The position numbers and the translations under genes are program-made. Below are positions 1 through 8,217 of a stretch of DNA of 64,000 bases, piece by piece. Under the pieces are notes generated by a model. It was not told the origin of the DNA. It was given only the letters and a program-made list of their open reading frames with translations, and ran no database searches. How positions within the stretch are numbered: the first letter of the stretch is position 1; each line of letters begins with the position of its first letter. Origin of the DNA: Mycobacterium sp. ENV421 (GTDB lineage Bacteria > Actinomycetota > Actinomycetes > Mycobacteriales > Mycobacteriaceae); assembly GCF_002887815.1 (NCBI RefSeq), contig NZ_PDHO01000005.1, positions 62,001 to 126,000 of the forward strand, read 5' to 3'.

Positions 1-1876
1 TGGCCGGCTGGTTGGCGATCAGGTGAAGCGGAAAGCGTTGGGCGCGTCCGCCGCCCAGCCACTCGACGGGTTCATACCAGCGGGGGTGACCGGCGCAGTC
101 CGGATACTCGAAGCCCGCGATGTCGTCGGAGAAGATCTCGATCTTGCCGCTCGGGGTGGCCAACGCGTGCCCCTGCGGGTCGGCGCGGAAGTCGGCCAGC
201 AGGGTCAGCCCGGTCTCGACCGGAAGCCGCAGGACGCCGTCGGCCCAGAACTGGTCGAAGTCGGGGACCGCGAAATCGATTTCTGCGGACCACTTTTCGT
301 ACATGTGCTCGAGCCATTGCCGGGCGGTGCGGCCTTCGGTGAACTGCTCGGCGAAGCCCAGCCGCTCGGCGAGCGCGGCGAACGTGGTGTAGTCGTCGCG
401 GGACTGCGCGAAAGGCTCCGCCAGCGCGGGCATCGCCACCAACAGGGGGTCGTTTCGGGACCCGGAATAGTCGTCACGCTCGAACGCGGTGGTGGACGGG
501 ACGACGATGTCGGCGTGCCGTGCCATCGCGGTCCAGTAGGGCTCGTGCACCACCACGGTGTCGACGCGGCCCAGCGCCCGACGCAGCCGGGGCAGGTTCT
601 GGTGATGGTGAAAGGGATTGCCACCGGCCCAGTACACGCATTTGATGTCGGGATAGGTCAGGGTGCGGCCGTTGTAGGTGAACGTCTCACCGGGGTGCAG
701 CAGCATGTCGCTGATCGCCGCGACCGGGATGAACGTCCGGACCGGGTTGACCCCCTGCGGCAGCGACGGCAGCCGATGCCGCAGCGGCGGCAGGCCGGGT
801 TCGTTCATCGAGCCGTATCCGTGGCCGAATCCGCCTCCGGGAAGGCCGATTTGGCCGAGCATGGCCGCCAAGGTCAACCCCATCCACGGCGCCTGCTCGC
901 CGTGCCGGACGCGCTGTAGTGACCAGCTGACGGTGACGATCGTGCGCCGGCCGGCCATCGTCGTAGCCAGGTCGGTGAGGACCGCGGCGTCGATGCCGCA
1001 GATCCCGGCGGCCCACTGCGGCGATTTCGGCACGCCGTCCTCGGTGCCGAGCAGATACCGCTCGAACTTCTCGTAGCCGGTGCAGTAGGTGTCCAGGAAC
1101 TCGCGGTCGGCGAGGTCCTTCGTGGCCAGCACGTAGGCGAGGGCCAGCATGATCGCCACATCGGTTCCGGGGACGGCGGGCAGCCACTCGCACTCGCCGT
1201 CGACGTCGCTGTGCAGCGGGCTGATCGAGACGATCGTGCCGCCATTGGCCCGGAACCGGTGCAGCGCGTCGCGGGCCGGGTGCCCGGTGGTGCCGCCGTG
1301 GTTGATGCCGGTGTTCTTCAGGTTCACGCCGCCGAAGCAGACCAGCAGATCGGTGTGCTCGACGATGACGTTCCATTCGGTGGACCGCTTGAACAGGTCG
1401 TCGTGGGTGCCGACCACCCGCGGCATGATGACACCGGTGGCTCCCAGGCTGTACGAGTGCCGCGAAAATGTATATCCGCCAAGCATCTTCAGGAATCGAT
1501 GCACCTGGCTCTGGGCGTGGTGGAACCGGCCCGCGCTGGCCCAGCCGTAGGACCCGCCGTAGATCGCCTGGTTGCCGTAGGTGTCGACCACCCGGCGAAG
1601 TTCGCCGGCGAGGAGCTCCGTCAGCTCGTCCCAGTCCAGCGCGACGAACTCGTCGGCGCCGCGGGCGCTGCTCGGCCCGGGCCCGTCGCGCAACCAGCCG
1701 CGGCGGACGGCGGGTGTGGCGATGCGCGAGGAATGTCGTAGCGACCCGGGCAGGTTGCCAAGCAGCGGAGACGGGTCGGTATCGCCGGGAAACGGGGTGA
1801 CCGCGATGATGTCGCCGTCGGCGACGTCGGCGCGAAACGCTCCCCAGTGGGCGAGGCTGCTGCGGGCGTCGGGCAC
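1..1876 (-). CDS. Molybdopterin S-/N-oxide reductase, BisC/TorA type, C-terminus beyond the left edge
   Basis: Read leftward from a GTG at 1876, the frame is open for 625 codons to the window edge, so roughly the last 130-150 residues are missing by family length. An in-frame TAG four codons upstream makes this GTG the first usable start. The N-terminus (SLAHWGAFRADV) resembles biotin-sulfoxide, TMAO and DMSO reductases and has no CxxC iron-sulfur motif. YGGSYGW at residues 106-112 contains the serine that ligates molybdenum in this subfamily; NTGINHGG, GLPGGGFGHGYGSMN and YWAGGNPFHHHQN follow in family order. Members are bis-MGD molybdenum enzymes reducing S- or N-oxides such as biotin or methionine sulfoxide; the substrate here is unknown. 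No Tat signal is visible, so it is probably cytoplasmic. It is divergent from the acyl-CoA dehydrogenase gene across 137 bp. Confidence 0.9.
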   Translation of the reverse strand, partial: MPDARSSLAHWGAFRADVADGDIIAVTPFPGDTDPSPLLGNLPGSLRHSSRIATPAVRRGWLRDGPGPSSARGADEFVALDWDELTELLAGELRRVVDTYGNQAIYGGSYGWASAGRFHHAQSQVHRFLKMLGGYTFSRHSYSLGATGVIMPRVVGTHDDLFKRSTEWNVIVEHTDLLVCFGGVNLKNTGINHGGTTGHPARDALHRFRANGGTIVSISPLHSDVDGECEWLPAVPGTDVAIMLALAYVLATKDLADREFLDTYCTGYEKFERYLLGTEDGVPKSPQWAAGICGIDAAVLTDLATTMAGRRTIVTVSWSLQRVRHGEQAPWMGLTLAAMLGQIGLPGGGFGHGYGSMNEPGLPPLRHRLPSLPQGVNPVRTFIPVAAISDMLLHPGETFTYNGRTLTYPDIKCVYWAGGNPFHHHQNLPRLRRALGRVDTVVVHEPYWTAMARHADIVVPSTTAFERDDYSGSRNDPLLVAMPALAEPFAQSRDDYTTFAALAERLGFAEQFTEGRTARQWLEHMYEKWSAEIDFAVPDFDQFWADGVLRLPVETGLTLLADFRADPQGHALATPSGKIEIFSDDIAGFEYPDCAGHPRWYEPVEWLGGGRAQRFPLHLIANQPA

Positions 1877-1953
1877 CCCAGGAGTCTAAGTGGCGGCGCT
1901 TCCACCAGTGGCTTTGGCGAATCCGTCGGTTGCCACGCAGGGCCACCGTGACG

Positions 1954-1971
1954 ACCAACCATCCGGTTGGT
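1954..1971. promoter_or_regulatory. Palindromic operator, TetR-type, at the fadE20-like promoter
   Basis: ACCAACC-atcc-GGTTGGT is a perfect 7-bp inverted repeat with a 4-bp spacer. It directly abuts a TATCCT -10 box at 1972-1977, so a bound repressor would block RNA polymerase at the acyl-CoA dehydrogenase promoter. Size and symmetry fit TetR-family regulators of mycobacterial fatty-acid genes; the regulator itself is not in the window. It could also affect the divergent reductase gene. Confidence 0.7.
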
Positions 1972-2013
1972 TATCCTCGTCTGCAAACCCACAGCGCCGT
2001 CCGGAGGGAAGTC

Positions 2014-3186
2014 ATGGCTGTCGAGAAGAACGCAACCGTCAAGTACGAGCGGACCTTGTTCGAGCCCGAGCACGAACTGTTCCGCGAGGCCTACCGGTCG
2101 TTCCTCGAGCGGCACGTGGCGCCGTTCCACGACCAGTGGGAGAAGGACAAGATCGTCGATCGTGGGGTCTGGCTGGAGGCCGGCAAGCAGGGCTTCCTCG
2201 GCATGGCCGTGCCGGAGGAGTTCGGCGGCGGCGGCAATGCGGACTTCCGCTACAACGTCATTCTGACCGAGGAGACCGCGGCGGCCCGCTACAGCGGGCT
2301 CGGATTCGGCCTGCACAACGACGTCGTCGCGCCATACCTGCTGGAACTGACCACCGAGGAGCAGAAGCAGCGCTGGCTACCCAAGTTCTGCAGCGGCGAG
2401 TACATCACGGCGATCGCCATGACCGAGCCCGGCACCGGCAGCGACCTGCAGGGCATCAAAACCCGCGCGGTCAAGCAGGGTGATCACTACGTCCTCAACG
2501 GCTCGAAGACGTTCATCACCAACGGCATCAACTCCGATCTGGTGATCGTGGTGGCCCAGACCGATCCCGAGAAGGGCGCGCTGGGCTTCTCGCTGCTGGT
2601 CGTGGAGCGCGGCATGGAGGGCTTCGAGCGTGGCCGCCACCTGGACAAGATCGGCCTGGATGCGCAGGACACGGCCGAACTGTCCTTCACCGATGTCAAG
2701 GTCCCGGTCGAGAACCTGCTCGGCGAGGAGGGCCAGGGCTTCATCTACTTGATGCAGAACCTGCCGCAGGAGCGCCTGAACATCGCGGTGATGGCGGCTG
2801 CCGCCATGGAGAGCGTCCTCGAGCAGACCCTGCAGTACACCAAGGAGCGCAAGGCGTTCGGCAAGCCGATCGGCAGCCAGCAGAACAGCCGCTTCCTGCT
2901 GGCCGAGCTGGCCACCGAAGCGACCGCGGTCCGCATCATGGTCGACGAGTTCATCCGGTTGCACCTCGACGGCAAGCTGACCGCCGAGCAGGCCTCGATG
3001 GCCAAGTGGTACGCGGCCGAGAAGCAGGTCCACCTCGTTGACCGCTGCCTGCAGTTGCACGGCGGCTACGGCTACATGCGCGAATATCCGGTGGCCAAGG
3101 CCTACCTGGACGCCCGCGTTCAGACGATCTACGGCGGCACCACCGAGATCATGAAGGAGATCATCGGACGCAGCCTGGGCGTCTGA
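2014..3186 (+). CDS. Acyl-CoA dehydrogenase, FadE20-like
   Basis: A 390-residue flavoprotein of the acyl-CoA dehydrogenase family, which oxidises acyl-CoA to trans-2-enoyl-CoA in beta-oxidation or branched amino-acid breakdown, with electrons passed to ETF. Visible landmarks are the N-terminal helical domain, the FAD/substrate motif AMTEPGTGSDL (about residue 130), the signature QERLNIAVMAAAAMESVLEQ, and HGGYGYMREYPV followed by YGGTTEIMKEIIGR, whose glutamate is the usual catalytic base. The ATG at 2014 is preferred over an in-frame upstream start at 1930 because GGAGGGA lies just before it and the alternative N-terminus is not family-like. The position next to lexA and the LGFP gene matches FadE20 (Rv2724c) in M. 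tuberculosis from memory. The promoter carries a TetR-type palindrome and a terminator follows at once. Confidence 0.93.
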   Translation: MAVEKNATVKYERTLFEPEHELFREAYRSFLERHVAPFHDQWEKDKIVDRGVWLEAGKQGFLGMAVPEEFGGGGNADFRYNVILTEETAAARYSGLGFGLHNDVVAPYLLELTTEEQKQRWLPKFCSGEYITAIAMTEPGTGSDLQGIKTRAVKQGDHYVLNGSKTFITNGINSDLVIVVAQTDPEKGALGFSLLVVERGMEGFERGRHLDKIGLDAQDTAELSFTDVKVPVENLLGEEGQGFIYLMQNLPQERLNIAVMAAAAMESVLEQTLQYTKERKAFGKPIGSQQNSRFLLAELATEATAVRIMVDEFIRLHLDGKLTAEQASMAKWYAAEKQVHLVDRCLQLHGGYGYMREYPVAKAYLDARVQTIYGGTTEIMKEIIGRSLGV

Positions 3187-3223
3187 CCCCGCAAGCGGGG
3201 CTGAACTGCGGTTTTAGTTCCCC
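3187..3223 (+). terminator. Terminator after the acyl-CoA dehydrogenase gene, two competing hairpins
   Basis: CCCCGC-AA-GCGGGG (3187-3200) starts immediately after the stop codon. The same GGGG can instead pair downstream (GGGG..GAACT / AGTTC CCC, about 3197-3223), with a TTTT in that second loop. Either stem would end the transcript; the overlap makes them mutually exclusive. Confidence 0.6.
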
Positions 3224-3407
3224 GTCACTCGGCTGCCGAAGCGGCGGGCGCTGGTGATGCGCCCCGGTTTGTCCTGGGGATTTAGGGTGTTTTCCCCCGT
3301 CAACGCGTCGGTTATCTCGTAGAAACGCCGCGTGTCGTGAGGTGCTGAAGCACAGTTGACACGGAGGATGAGGGGAAGCATCTTGACCGACACTGCGGGG
3401 AGAGTGC

Positions 3408-5540
3408 ATGACCAGGCTTGGAAGTCGTCTCAGTAGAGGCGTCGGGCGGATGGCGCTCGGCGTCTTGGCGACGGCTGCGGCCGCGCTGCTGTGGGCGCCC
3501 GGGGCGATCGCGAGCCCCGAAACCGACGCGAGCGACGCCATCAATCAGGCGTGGGAGACCGCTGGCGGCGATGGTTCTCCGGTGGGCACCAAGGACGGCG
3601 ACGTCTACGCCGTCGGCGACGGATTCGCCCAGAACTTCAGCGGCGGCAAGATCTTCTTCACCCCGGCCACCGGCGCCCACCTGCTCTTCGGGGCCGTCCT
3701 GGACAAGTACCAGGCGCTCGGCGGTGCAGCCGACAGCGACCTCGGATTCCCGACCATCGACGCGGTCGCGGGTCTGGTCGGGCCGGACAGCCAGGTCAGC
3801 ACATTCAGTGCCAGCGACAAGCCGGCCATTTTCTGGACACCGGCCACCGGCGCGTGGGTGGTACGCGGCGCGATCAACGCCGCGTGGGACAAGCTCGGCG
3901 GGTCGGCGGGCACGATGGGCGTCCCCACCGGGGAAGAGACCTTCGACGGTACGGTGATCAGCCAGAAGTTCACCGGCGGCGAGATCTCCTACGACACCGC
4001 CGCGAAGACGTTCACCACCGTGCCACCCGAGCTCGCGGCCAACTTGGCCGGCGTCGAGGTGCCCAGCGACGCGACAACCGCGATCAACCAGGCGTGGCGG
4101 GCCGCAGGCGGGCTCGCGGGACCGCTCGGCGCCCGCCAAGGACCGCAGCAGGCGATCGGCACCGACGGCGCCGCGCAGGATTACGCGGGCGGCAAGGTCT
4201 TCTACTCCCCGGCGACCGGCGCGCATGCGGTCACCGGCGCGATCCTGGCCAAGTACGAGGCGCAGGGCGGCCCGACCGGAGACCTGGGACTGCCGACCGG
4301 AACCGAAGCGGACGGCGGCGCGCCCAACAGCCGGGTCAGCGCTTTCAGCGCCGCCGATAAACCGGTGATCTTCTGGACTCCCGACAACGGTGCCATCGTG
4401 GTGCGCGGTGCGATCAACGCCGCCTGGACCAAGCTGGGCGGTGCCACCGGCAAGCTCGGTGTACCGACCGGCGAGCAGAGCGTCAACGGCGACACCGTGA
4501 GACAGAAGTTCAGCGGTGGCGAGATCTCCTGGAACAAGGCCAGCAACACGTTCACGACCAAACCGCCGGAACTCGCCGGTTCGCTGTCCGGTGTTCAGGT
4601 TCCGGCCGCCGGGCCGCAGGCCGGCCAGGCGGGCAGCAAGTCCGGCAACGGTTTCACCTTCCACTGGTGGTGGCTGCTGATCATCGTCCCGGTCCTGTTG
4701 CTGCTGGCCGTGATCGGCCTGGGCGTGCTGTGGCTGCAGCGCCGCCGCAGCGGTGGCGAGGAGATCGACGACGACTTCGACGACTCGGACTACGACGACG
4801 ATCATTGGCCCAGTGAGGTCACCGGCGAGGCTGACGCCGCGGCCGCGTCGCGCTTCTCGACCTACCCCGACGGCGGCGTTCCGCAGGTCGCCGCTGCGCC
4901 GGGCTTCGGCTGGGCGCCCACCGAAGACGAGAAGTCGCAACCCGGACCCGAGGACGTGTTCGACGGCGACGAGGACTCCATCGACACCACACCGACCCGC
5001 ATCCCCGCCGAGGCCGCCGAAACCGGCGGGTACGAGGCAGACGAAGCCGACGAGGTGCCGGCGGAACTCGAGTACGCCGAGGTCGAGGAGATCGAGGACG
5101 ACGAGTCGAGCGATTCAGGCCGCCATGCGGCGGTCAATCTCGGGGAGTCGCAATCGATGTGGCGGCTCGACATGGGAGAGCTCGGCACGCCGCGGCGTCG
5201 GCGCGCTGCCGAGCCCGAGCCCGAGCCCCCACTGGAGCCCGAGCCGGCACCGGAGGAGATCGTCGAGTCCGACGTGGTGGACATCGAGGAAGAAGACTCC
5301 ACGCAGCCGGCTGAAGTCCTGCAGTCCGACGTGCATGCCGAAGCGGCAGCCCATCGTCCGGCTATCCACCTTCCGCTCTCGGATCCGTATCAGGCTCCCG
5401 AGGGCTATGTGGTCAAGGCCAACACACATTCGGGGCTGTACTACACCCCGGACTCGGCGTTGTACGACCACACCGTGCCCGAAGTGTGGTTCGCCAGTGA
5501 GGAACTCGCGCAGGCGAACGGTTTCCACAAGGCGGAGTGA
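3408..5540 (+). CDS. LGFP-repeat cell-surface protein with transmembrane anchor and acidic cytoplasmic tail
   Basis: A 710-residue protein with an N-terminal signal peptide (hydrophobic LGVLATAAAALLWAPGAIA, cleavage near residue 35). Residues about 40-215 and 220-390 form two similar blocks of LGFP repeats (DLGFPT, TMGVPTG, DLGLPTG, KLGVPTG, each with GGKIFF/GGEISY and TGA strands). One transmembrane helix lies near 425-450 (WWWLLIIVPVLLLLAVIGLGV), followed by RRR and a long acidic, proline-rich cytoplasmic segment. The C-terminus (ANTHSGLYYTPDSALYDHT to VWFASEELAQANGF) is a small domain I recognise from other actinobacterial membrane proteins. LGFP repeats are thought to bind cell-wall polymers, so an envelope role is inferred. 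It resembles Rv2721c, also next to lexA. GGGGAG precedes the ATG by a few bases. It converges with lexA. Confidence 0.88.
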   Translation: MTRLGSRLSRGVGRMALGVLATAAAALLWAPGAIASPETDASDAINQAWETAGGDGSPVGTKDGDVYAVGDGFAQNFSGGKIFFTPATGAHLLFGAVLDKYQALGGAADSDLGFPTIDAVAGLVGPDSQVSTFSASDKPAIFWTPATGAWVVRGAINAAWDKLGGSAGTMGVPTGEETFDGTVISQKFTGGEISYDTAAKTFTTVPPELAANLAGVEVPSDATTAINQAWRAAGGLAGPLGARQGPQQAIGTDGAAQDYAGGKVFYSPATGAHAVTGAILAKYEAQGGPTGDLGLPTGTEADGGAPNSRVSAFSAADKPVIFWTPDNGAIVVRGAINAAWTKLGGATGKLGVPTGEQSVNGDTVRQKFSGGEISWNKASNTFTTKPPELAGSLSGVQVPAAGPQAGQAGSKSGNGFTFHWWWLLIIVPVLLLLAVIGLGVLWLQRRRSGGEEIDDDFDDSDYDDDHWPSEVTGEADAAAASRFSTYPDGGVPQVAAAPGFGWAPTEDEKSQPGPEDVFDGDEDSIDTTPTRIPAEAAETGGYEADEADEVPAELEYAEVEEIEDDESSDSGRHAAVNLGESQSMWRLDMGELGTPRRRRAAEPEPEPPLEPEPAPEEIVESDVVDIEEEDSTQPAEVLQSDVHAEAAAHRPAIHLPLSDPYQAPEGYVVKANTHSGLYYTPDSALYDHTVPEVWFASEELAQANGFHKAE

Positions 5541-5558
5541 GGCTTTCGCCCCGGTCCG

Positions 5559-6218
5559 CTAGACCTTGCGGAGAACGGTGACGACCTTGCCGAGGATCGC
5601 GGCGTCGTTACCGGGAATGGGATCGAACGCCGGGTTGTGCGGCATCAGCCACACCTGGCCGCTGGTGCGCTTGAACGTCTTCACCGTTGCCTCGCCGTCG
5701 ATCATCGCCGCGACGATGTCGCCGTTGTCGGCGACGTTCTGCTGACGGACCACGACCCAGTCGCCGTCGCAGATCGCCGCGTCGATCATGGATTCACCGA
5801 CGACCTTGAGCAGGAACAGCGACCCGTCGCCGACCAACTCGCGCGGAAGCGGGAACACGTCCTCGACGGCTTCCTCGGCGAGGATCGGGCCGCCGGCGGC
5901 GATGCGTCCGAGCACCGGCACGAACGTCGGTTCGGGGAGCGCGTCCGAACCGGCGACCTCGGTGCGCACGTGGCTCACCGCGTCGTCGGCTCCGCGCACG
6001 TCCACCGCGCGCGGCCGGTTGGCATCGCGGCGTAGATAGCCCTTGCGCTCCAGGGTGCGCAGCTGGTGAGCCACCGATGACGTGGATGTGAGGCCGACGG
6101 CGTCGCCGATCTCACGGATGCTGGGGGGATAGCCGCGGCTGGTGACGGAGGCGCGGATCACGTCGAGGATGGTGCGCTGCCGCTCGGTCAGCCCGGATGT
6201 CTCACTGCGCTCGCTCAT
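5559..6218 (-). CDS. lexA: SOS repressor LexA
   Basis: 219 residues. The N-terminal winged helix-turn-helix ([45 protein letters not shown]) is followed by the self-cleavage domain. The scissile Ala-Gly lies in GRIAAGGP, the catalytic serine in VVGESMIDA and the lysine in TVKTFKR. In SOS, RecA filaments stimulate cleavage and derepress repair genes. The ATG at 6218 is chosen because a TAGATT -10 box ends 7 nt before it, a leaderless arrangement, and because a LexA box lies upstream; an earlier in-frame start (6254) would begin upstream of that -10 box. Divergent from the SOS-controlled LysM gene; converges with the LGFP gene. Confidence 0.97.
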   Translation of the reverse strand: MSERSETSGLTERQRTILDVIRASVTSRGYPPSIREIGDAVGLTSTSSVAHQLRTLERKGYLRRDANRPRAVDVRGADDAVSHVRTEVAGSDALPEPTFVPVLGRIAAGGPILAEEAVEDVFPLPRELVGDGSLFLLKVVGESMIDAAICDGDWVVVRQQNVADNGDIVAAMIDGEATVKTFKRTSGQVWLMPHNPAFDPIPGNDAAILGKVVTVLRKV

Positions 6219-6225
6219 AGGGCCG

Positions 6226-6266
6226 AATCTAGCCGGGCCCGCGTCAAAATTCAAACATTTGTTCGA
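6226..6266 (-). promoter_or_regulatory. lexA promoter with LexA box
   Basis: On the minus strand TCGAAC-AAAT-GTTTGA (6266-6251) differs by one base from the mycobacterial SOS box TCGAAC-N4-GTTCGA. A TAGATT -10 box (6231-6226) lies 7 nt before the lexA ATG. The box is centred about 40 bp upstream of the start, so autorepression is expected. Confidence 0.85.
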
Positions 6267-6362
6267 CCGTGTCGCGATTCGATGTTCTTCGGTGGCCGGC
6301 GGAGCAGAACTTGTCGGTGGTCGGATTTATTCTTCGAACACGCTCGCTCACATGTTCGGTTT

Positions 6363-6385
6363 TCGAACGGATGATCGAGTATATT
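6363..6385 (+). promoter_or_regulatory. SOS promoter of the LysM gene
   Basis: TCGAAC-GGAT-GATCGA (6363-6378) has one mismatch to the SOS box and sits right before a TATATT -10 sequence (6380-6385). A weaker half-site, TCGAAC, follows at 6386. The placement would let LexA block this promoter. Confidence 0.75.
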
Positions 6386-6432
6386 TCGAACACAAGAGCG
6401 AACCGGGGCGGCCCTGAAGGAAGGACACGGAC

Positions 6433-6915
6433 GTGACAGTCATCGATGATCGACAGGTTTACATCTCGGCACCGGTGTACCGGCGGACGGCCGGCGCGCC
6501 TGTTTCTCCTGCTCGGCGCCGTCCGGCCGGCGTTCGTGCCCACCGGCCGCACCCGGCGCGGCCGGCCATCACGCCGATGCGGTATCGGGGCACGGGGGTT
6601 GCGGTCTCCCGGGCGCCGCACACACGCAGGCCGGTCAGCACTGCGGTCACGATCGCGCTGGCGGGAGTGGCCGCGTTGATCACCCTCTGGCTCGGTATGG
6701 TCGGCCACTTCAGCGCCGCGCCCGCGGCCACCGAGCAGATGCCGGACCAGCTCGCCGTCGTCCAGGTTCAGGCAGGGGAGACGCTGCAGCAGCTGGCCGG
6801 ACGGGTCGCGCCGGATGCGCCCGCCGGACAGGTGGTGCAACGCATCCGCGATTTGAACAAGCTCGAGTCGGCGTCGCTGGACGCCGGGCAGACGCTGATC
6901 GCGCCGATCGGCTGA
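6433..6915 (+). CDS. chiZ: LexA-regulated LysM membrane protein (ChiZ / Rv2719c-like)
   Basis: 160 residues from a GTG with GAAGGAAGGA upstream. A basic, proline-rich cytoplasmic N-terminus (about 1-75) leads to one transmembrane segment ([21 protein letters not shown]) and a C-terminal LysM-like domain of about 50 residues ([16 protein letters not shown] to GQTLIAPIG), which would face the cell wall and bind peptidoglycan. In M. tuberculosis the counterpart is induced by DNA damage and linked to septum and cell-wall remodelling during SOS; I recall a reported cell-wall hydrolase activity. The LexA box plus -10 box upstream and the divergent position to lexA support the same control here. No separate catalytic domain is visible. 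Confidence 0.85.
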   Translation: MTVIDDRQVYISAPVYRRTAGAPVSPARRRPAGVRAHRPHPARPAITPMRYRGTGVAVSRAPHTRRPVSTAVTIALAGVAALITLWLGMVGHFSAAPAATEQMPDQLAVVQVQAGETLQQLAGRVAPDAPAGQVVQRIRDLNKLESASLDAGQTLIAPIG

Positions 6916-6954
6916 CGGCCGTGTTGGCCGCAGCCGCTCCCGCGGACGGCGCAG

Positions 6955-6991
6955 GTAGGCTCTCAGTGGTTCGACGTATCGGGCCACTGAG
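6955..6991 (+). promoter_or_regulatory. Hairpin leader between the LysM gene and nrdR
   Basis: CTCAGTGG (6962-6969) and CCACTGAG (6984-6991) form a perfect 8-bp stem with a 14-nt loop, ending about 14 nt before the nrdR ATG. A TAGGCT sequence at 6955-6960 could be a -10 box that puts the stem at the very start of an nrdR transcript. It could instead be the terminator of the LysM gene. Confidence 0.5.
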
Positions 6992-7004
6992 CGAAGGAGC
7001 GGTC

Positions 7005-7469
7005 ATGCACTGTCCGTTCTGCCGCAACCCGGACTCCCGTGTTGTCGATTCCCGCGAGACCGACGAGGGCCAGGCCATCCGGCGTCGCCGCTCCTGTCCG
7101 GAGTGCGGCCGGCGGTTCACCACTGTGGAGACCGCGGTGCTGGCGGTGGTGAAGCGCAGCGGCGTCACCGAGCCGTTCAGCCGGGAAAAGGTCGTCAGTG
7201 GCGTTCGCCGGGCCTGCCAGGGCCGCGATGTCGATGACGACGCGCTCAATCTGTTGGCCCAACAAGTGGAGGACACCGTGCGGGCGGCCGGCTCGCCCGA
7301 GATCCCCAGCCACGAGGTCGGACTGGCCATCCTCGGCCCGCTACGTGAACTCGACGAGGTTGCCTATCTGCGATTCGCGTCGGTGTACCGCTCGTTCAGC
7401 TCAGCCGAGGACTTCGAGCGTGAGATTGAGGCGCTGCGCTCCCACCGGTCCGTCGGTACCTCCGGCTGA
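7005..7469 (+). CDS. nrdR: Transcriptional repressor NrdR
   Basis: 154 residues, the usual length. The N-terminal zinc ribbon (MHCPFC, then SCPEC) is followed by the ATP-cone domain ([20 protein letters not shown]). NrdR senses ATP/dATP and represses ribonucleotide reductase genes by binding NrdR boxes. GAAGGAGCGGTC before the ATG supplies the ribosome site. It sits near lexA as in M. tuberculosis, which groups DNA-damage and dNTP control. It converges with the PhzF-family gene with 5 nt between stops. Confidence 0.97.
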   Translation: MHCPFCRNPDSRVVDSRETDEGQAIRRRRSCPECGRRFTTVETAVLAVVKRSGVTEPFSREKVVSGVRRACQGRDVDDDALNLLAQQVEDTVRAAGSPEIPSHEVGLAILGPLRELDEVAYLRFASVYRSFSSAEDFEREIEALRSHRSVGTSG

Positions 7470-7474
7470 GCAAT

Positions 7475-8161
7475 TCAATCGAGCTGTCGCACACCGTCGC
7501 TGACCACTCGGCCGGCAATCAGCACCCACCCTTGCGCGTCCCATGTCGTGAAGATCTGCGATCCCTTGCCCTGGGTGATCGTCAGGTCGCGGCTCAGGTA
7601 ATCGGTCACCCGTGCCGCCGCGGATCCGGTGGCCTCGTCCTCGGGCACGCCGAGATCGGCGGCGAACATCCGCGACCGGATGTGCCCGCCGTCGCGATCC
7701 AGCCACGCCCACAGGTAATGCTCCGCGTCGTCGGAGTAGTCGTCCGGGTCGGCGGCCAGCAGTTCGTCCACCGAGTCCAGGTCATGAATGGCGAACTCCG
7801 GCGACCACTCGGCCCGAACCCGGATCACCGTGCGCTCGTCGTCGTAGGTGACCCCGACGATGCCGGCCGGAACCTGCAGGGTGTGAATCGGCGTGGCGCG
7901 CTCCCGCAGCCACCAGGCCGCGCCCACGGTGGGGTGCCCGGCGAACGCCAATTCCGTGGCCGGAGTGAAGATGCGGGCGTGCGCGGTGGTTGACCCGTCG
8001 GCCGGCAGGTCGATGAATATGGTTTCGCTGTAACCTAATTCGGTCGCAATGCGCTGGCGGTTACCGGCCGGCACGGTTGCCGCGTCCACCACGCCCAGCG
8101 GATTGCCGAAATTGCCGGCTTCATCGGTGAACACCCGCAACACGGTCACGTCGACGGTCAT
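7475..8161 (-). CDS. PhzF-family isomerase-like protein
   Basis: 228 residues, one protein of the PhzF / diaminopimelate-epimerase fold. The N-terminal half has [16 protein letters not shown], the conserved glutamate in GYSETIF and [11 protein letters not shown]; the C-terminal half has [18 protein letters not shown]. PhzF isomerises a phenazine precursor, but most chromosomal relatives have no known substrate and no phenazine genes are nearby. It matches Rv2716 in length and position from memory. In M. tuberculosis its neighbour is the alpha/beta hydrolase that here lies 9.4 kb away, beyond the two giant secreted-protein genes. Confidence 0.88.
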   Translation of the reverse strand: MTVDVTVLRVFTDEAGNFGNPLGVVDAATVPAGNRQRIATELGYSETIFIDLPADGSTTAHARIFTPATELAFAGHPTVGAAWWLRERATPIHTLQVPAGIVGVTYDDERTVIRVRAEWSPEFAIHDLDSVDELLAADPDDYSDDAEHYLWAWLDRDGGHIRSRMFAADLGVPEDEATGSAAARVTDYLSRDLTITQGKGSQIFTTWDAQGWVLIAGRVVSDGVRQLD

Positions 8162-8217
8162 GATTCGACTTTACGACGCGGCGGGTCCGGCTCTCCACGG
8201 TCGGCGGATCTGCGTGT

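Noticed and set aside
23..919. Long open frames opposite the molybdopterin reductase and inside it (23-919 +, 687-1958 -)
   Set aside because: They are GC-rich shadow frames without domain motifs. The real protein is in a different minus-strand frame that is open to the edge and reads as a clear reductase.
3356..3361. TTGACA as the -35 box of the LGFP gene
   Set aside because: No TANNNT-like -10 lies at 16-19 nt spacing, so I could not support a promoter call.
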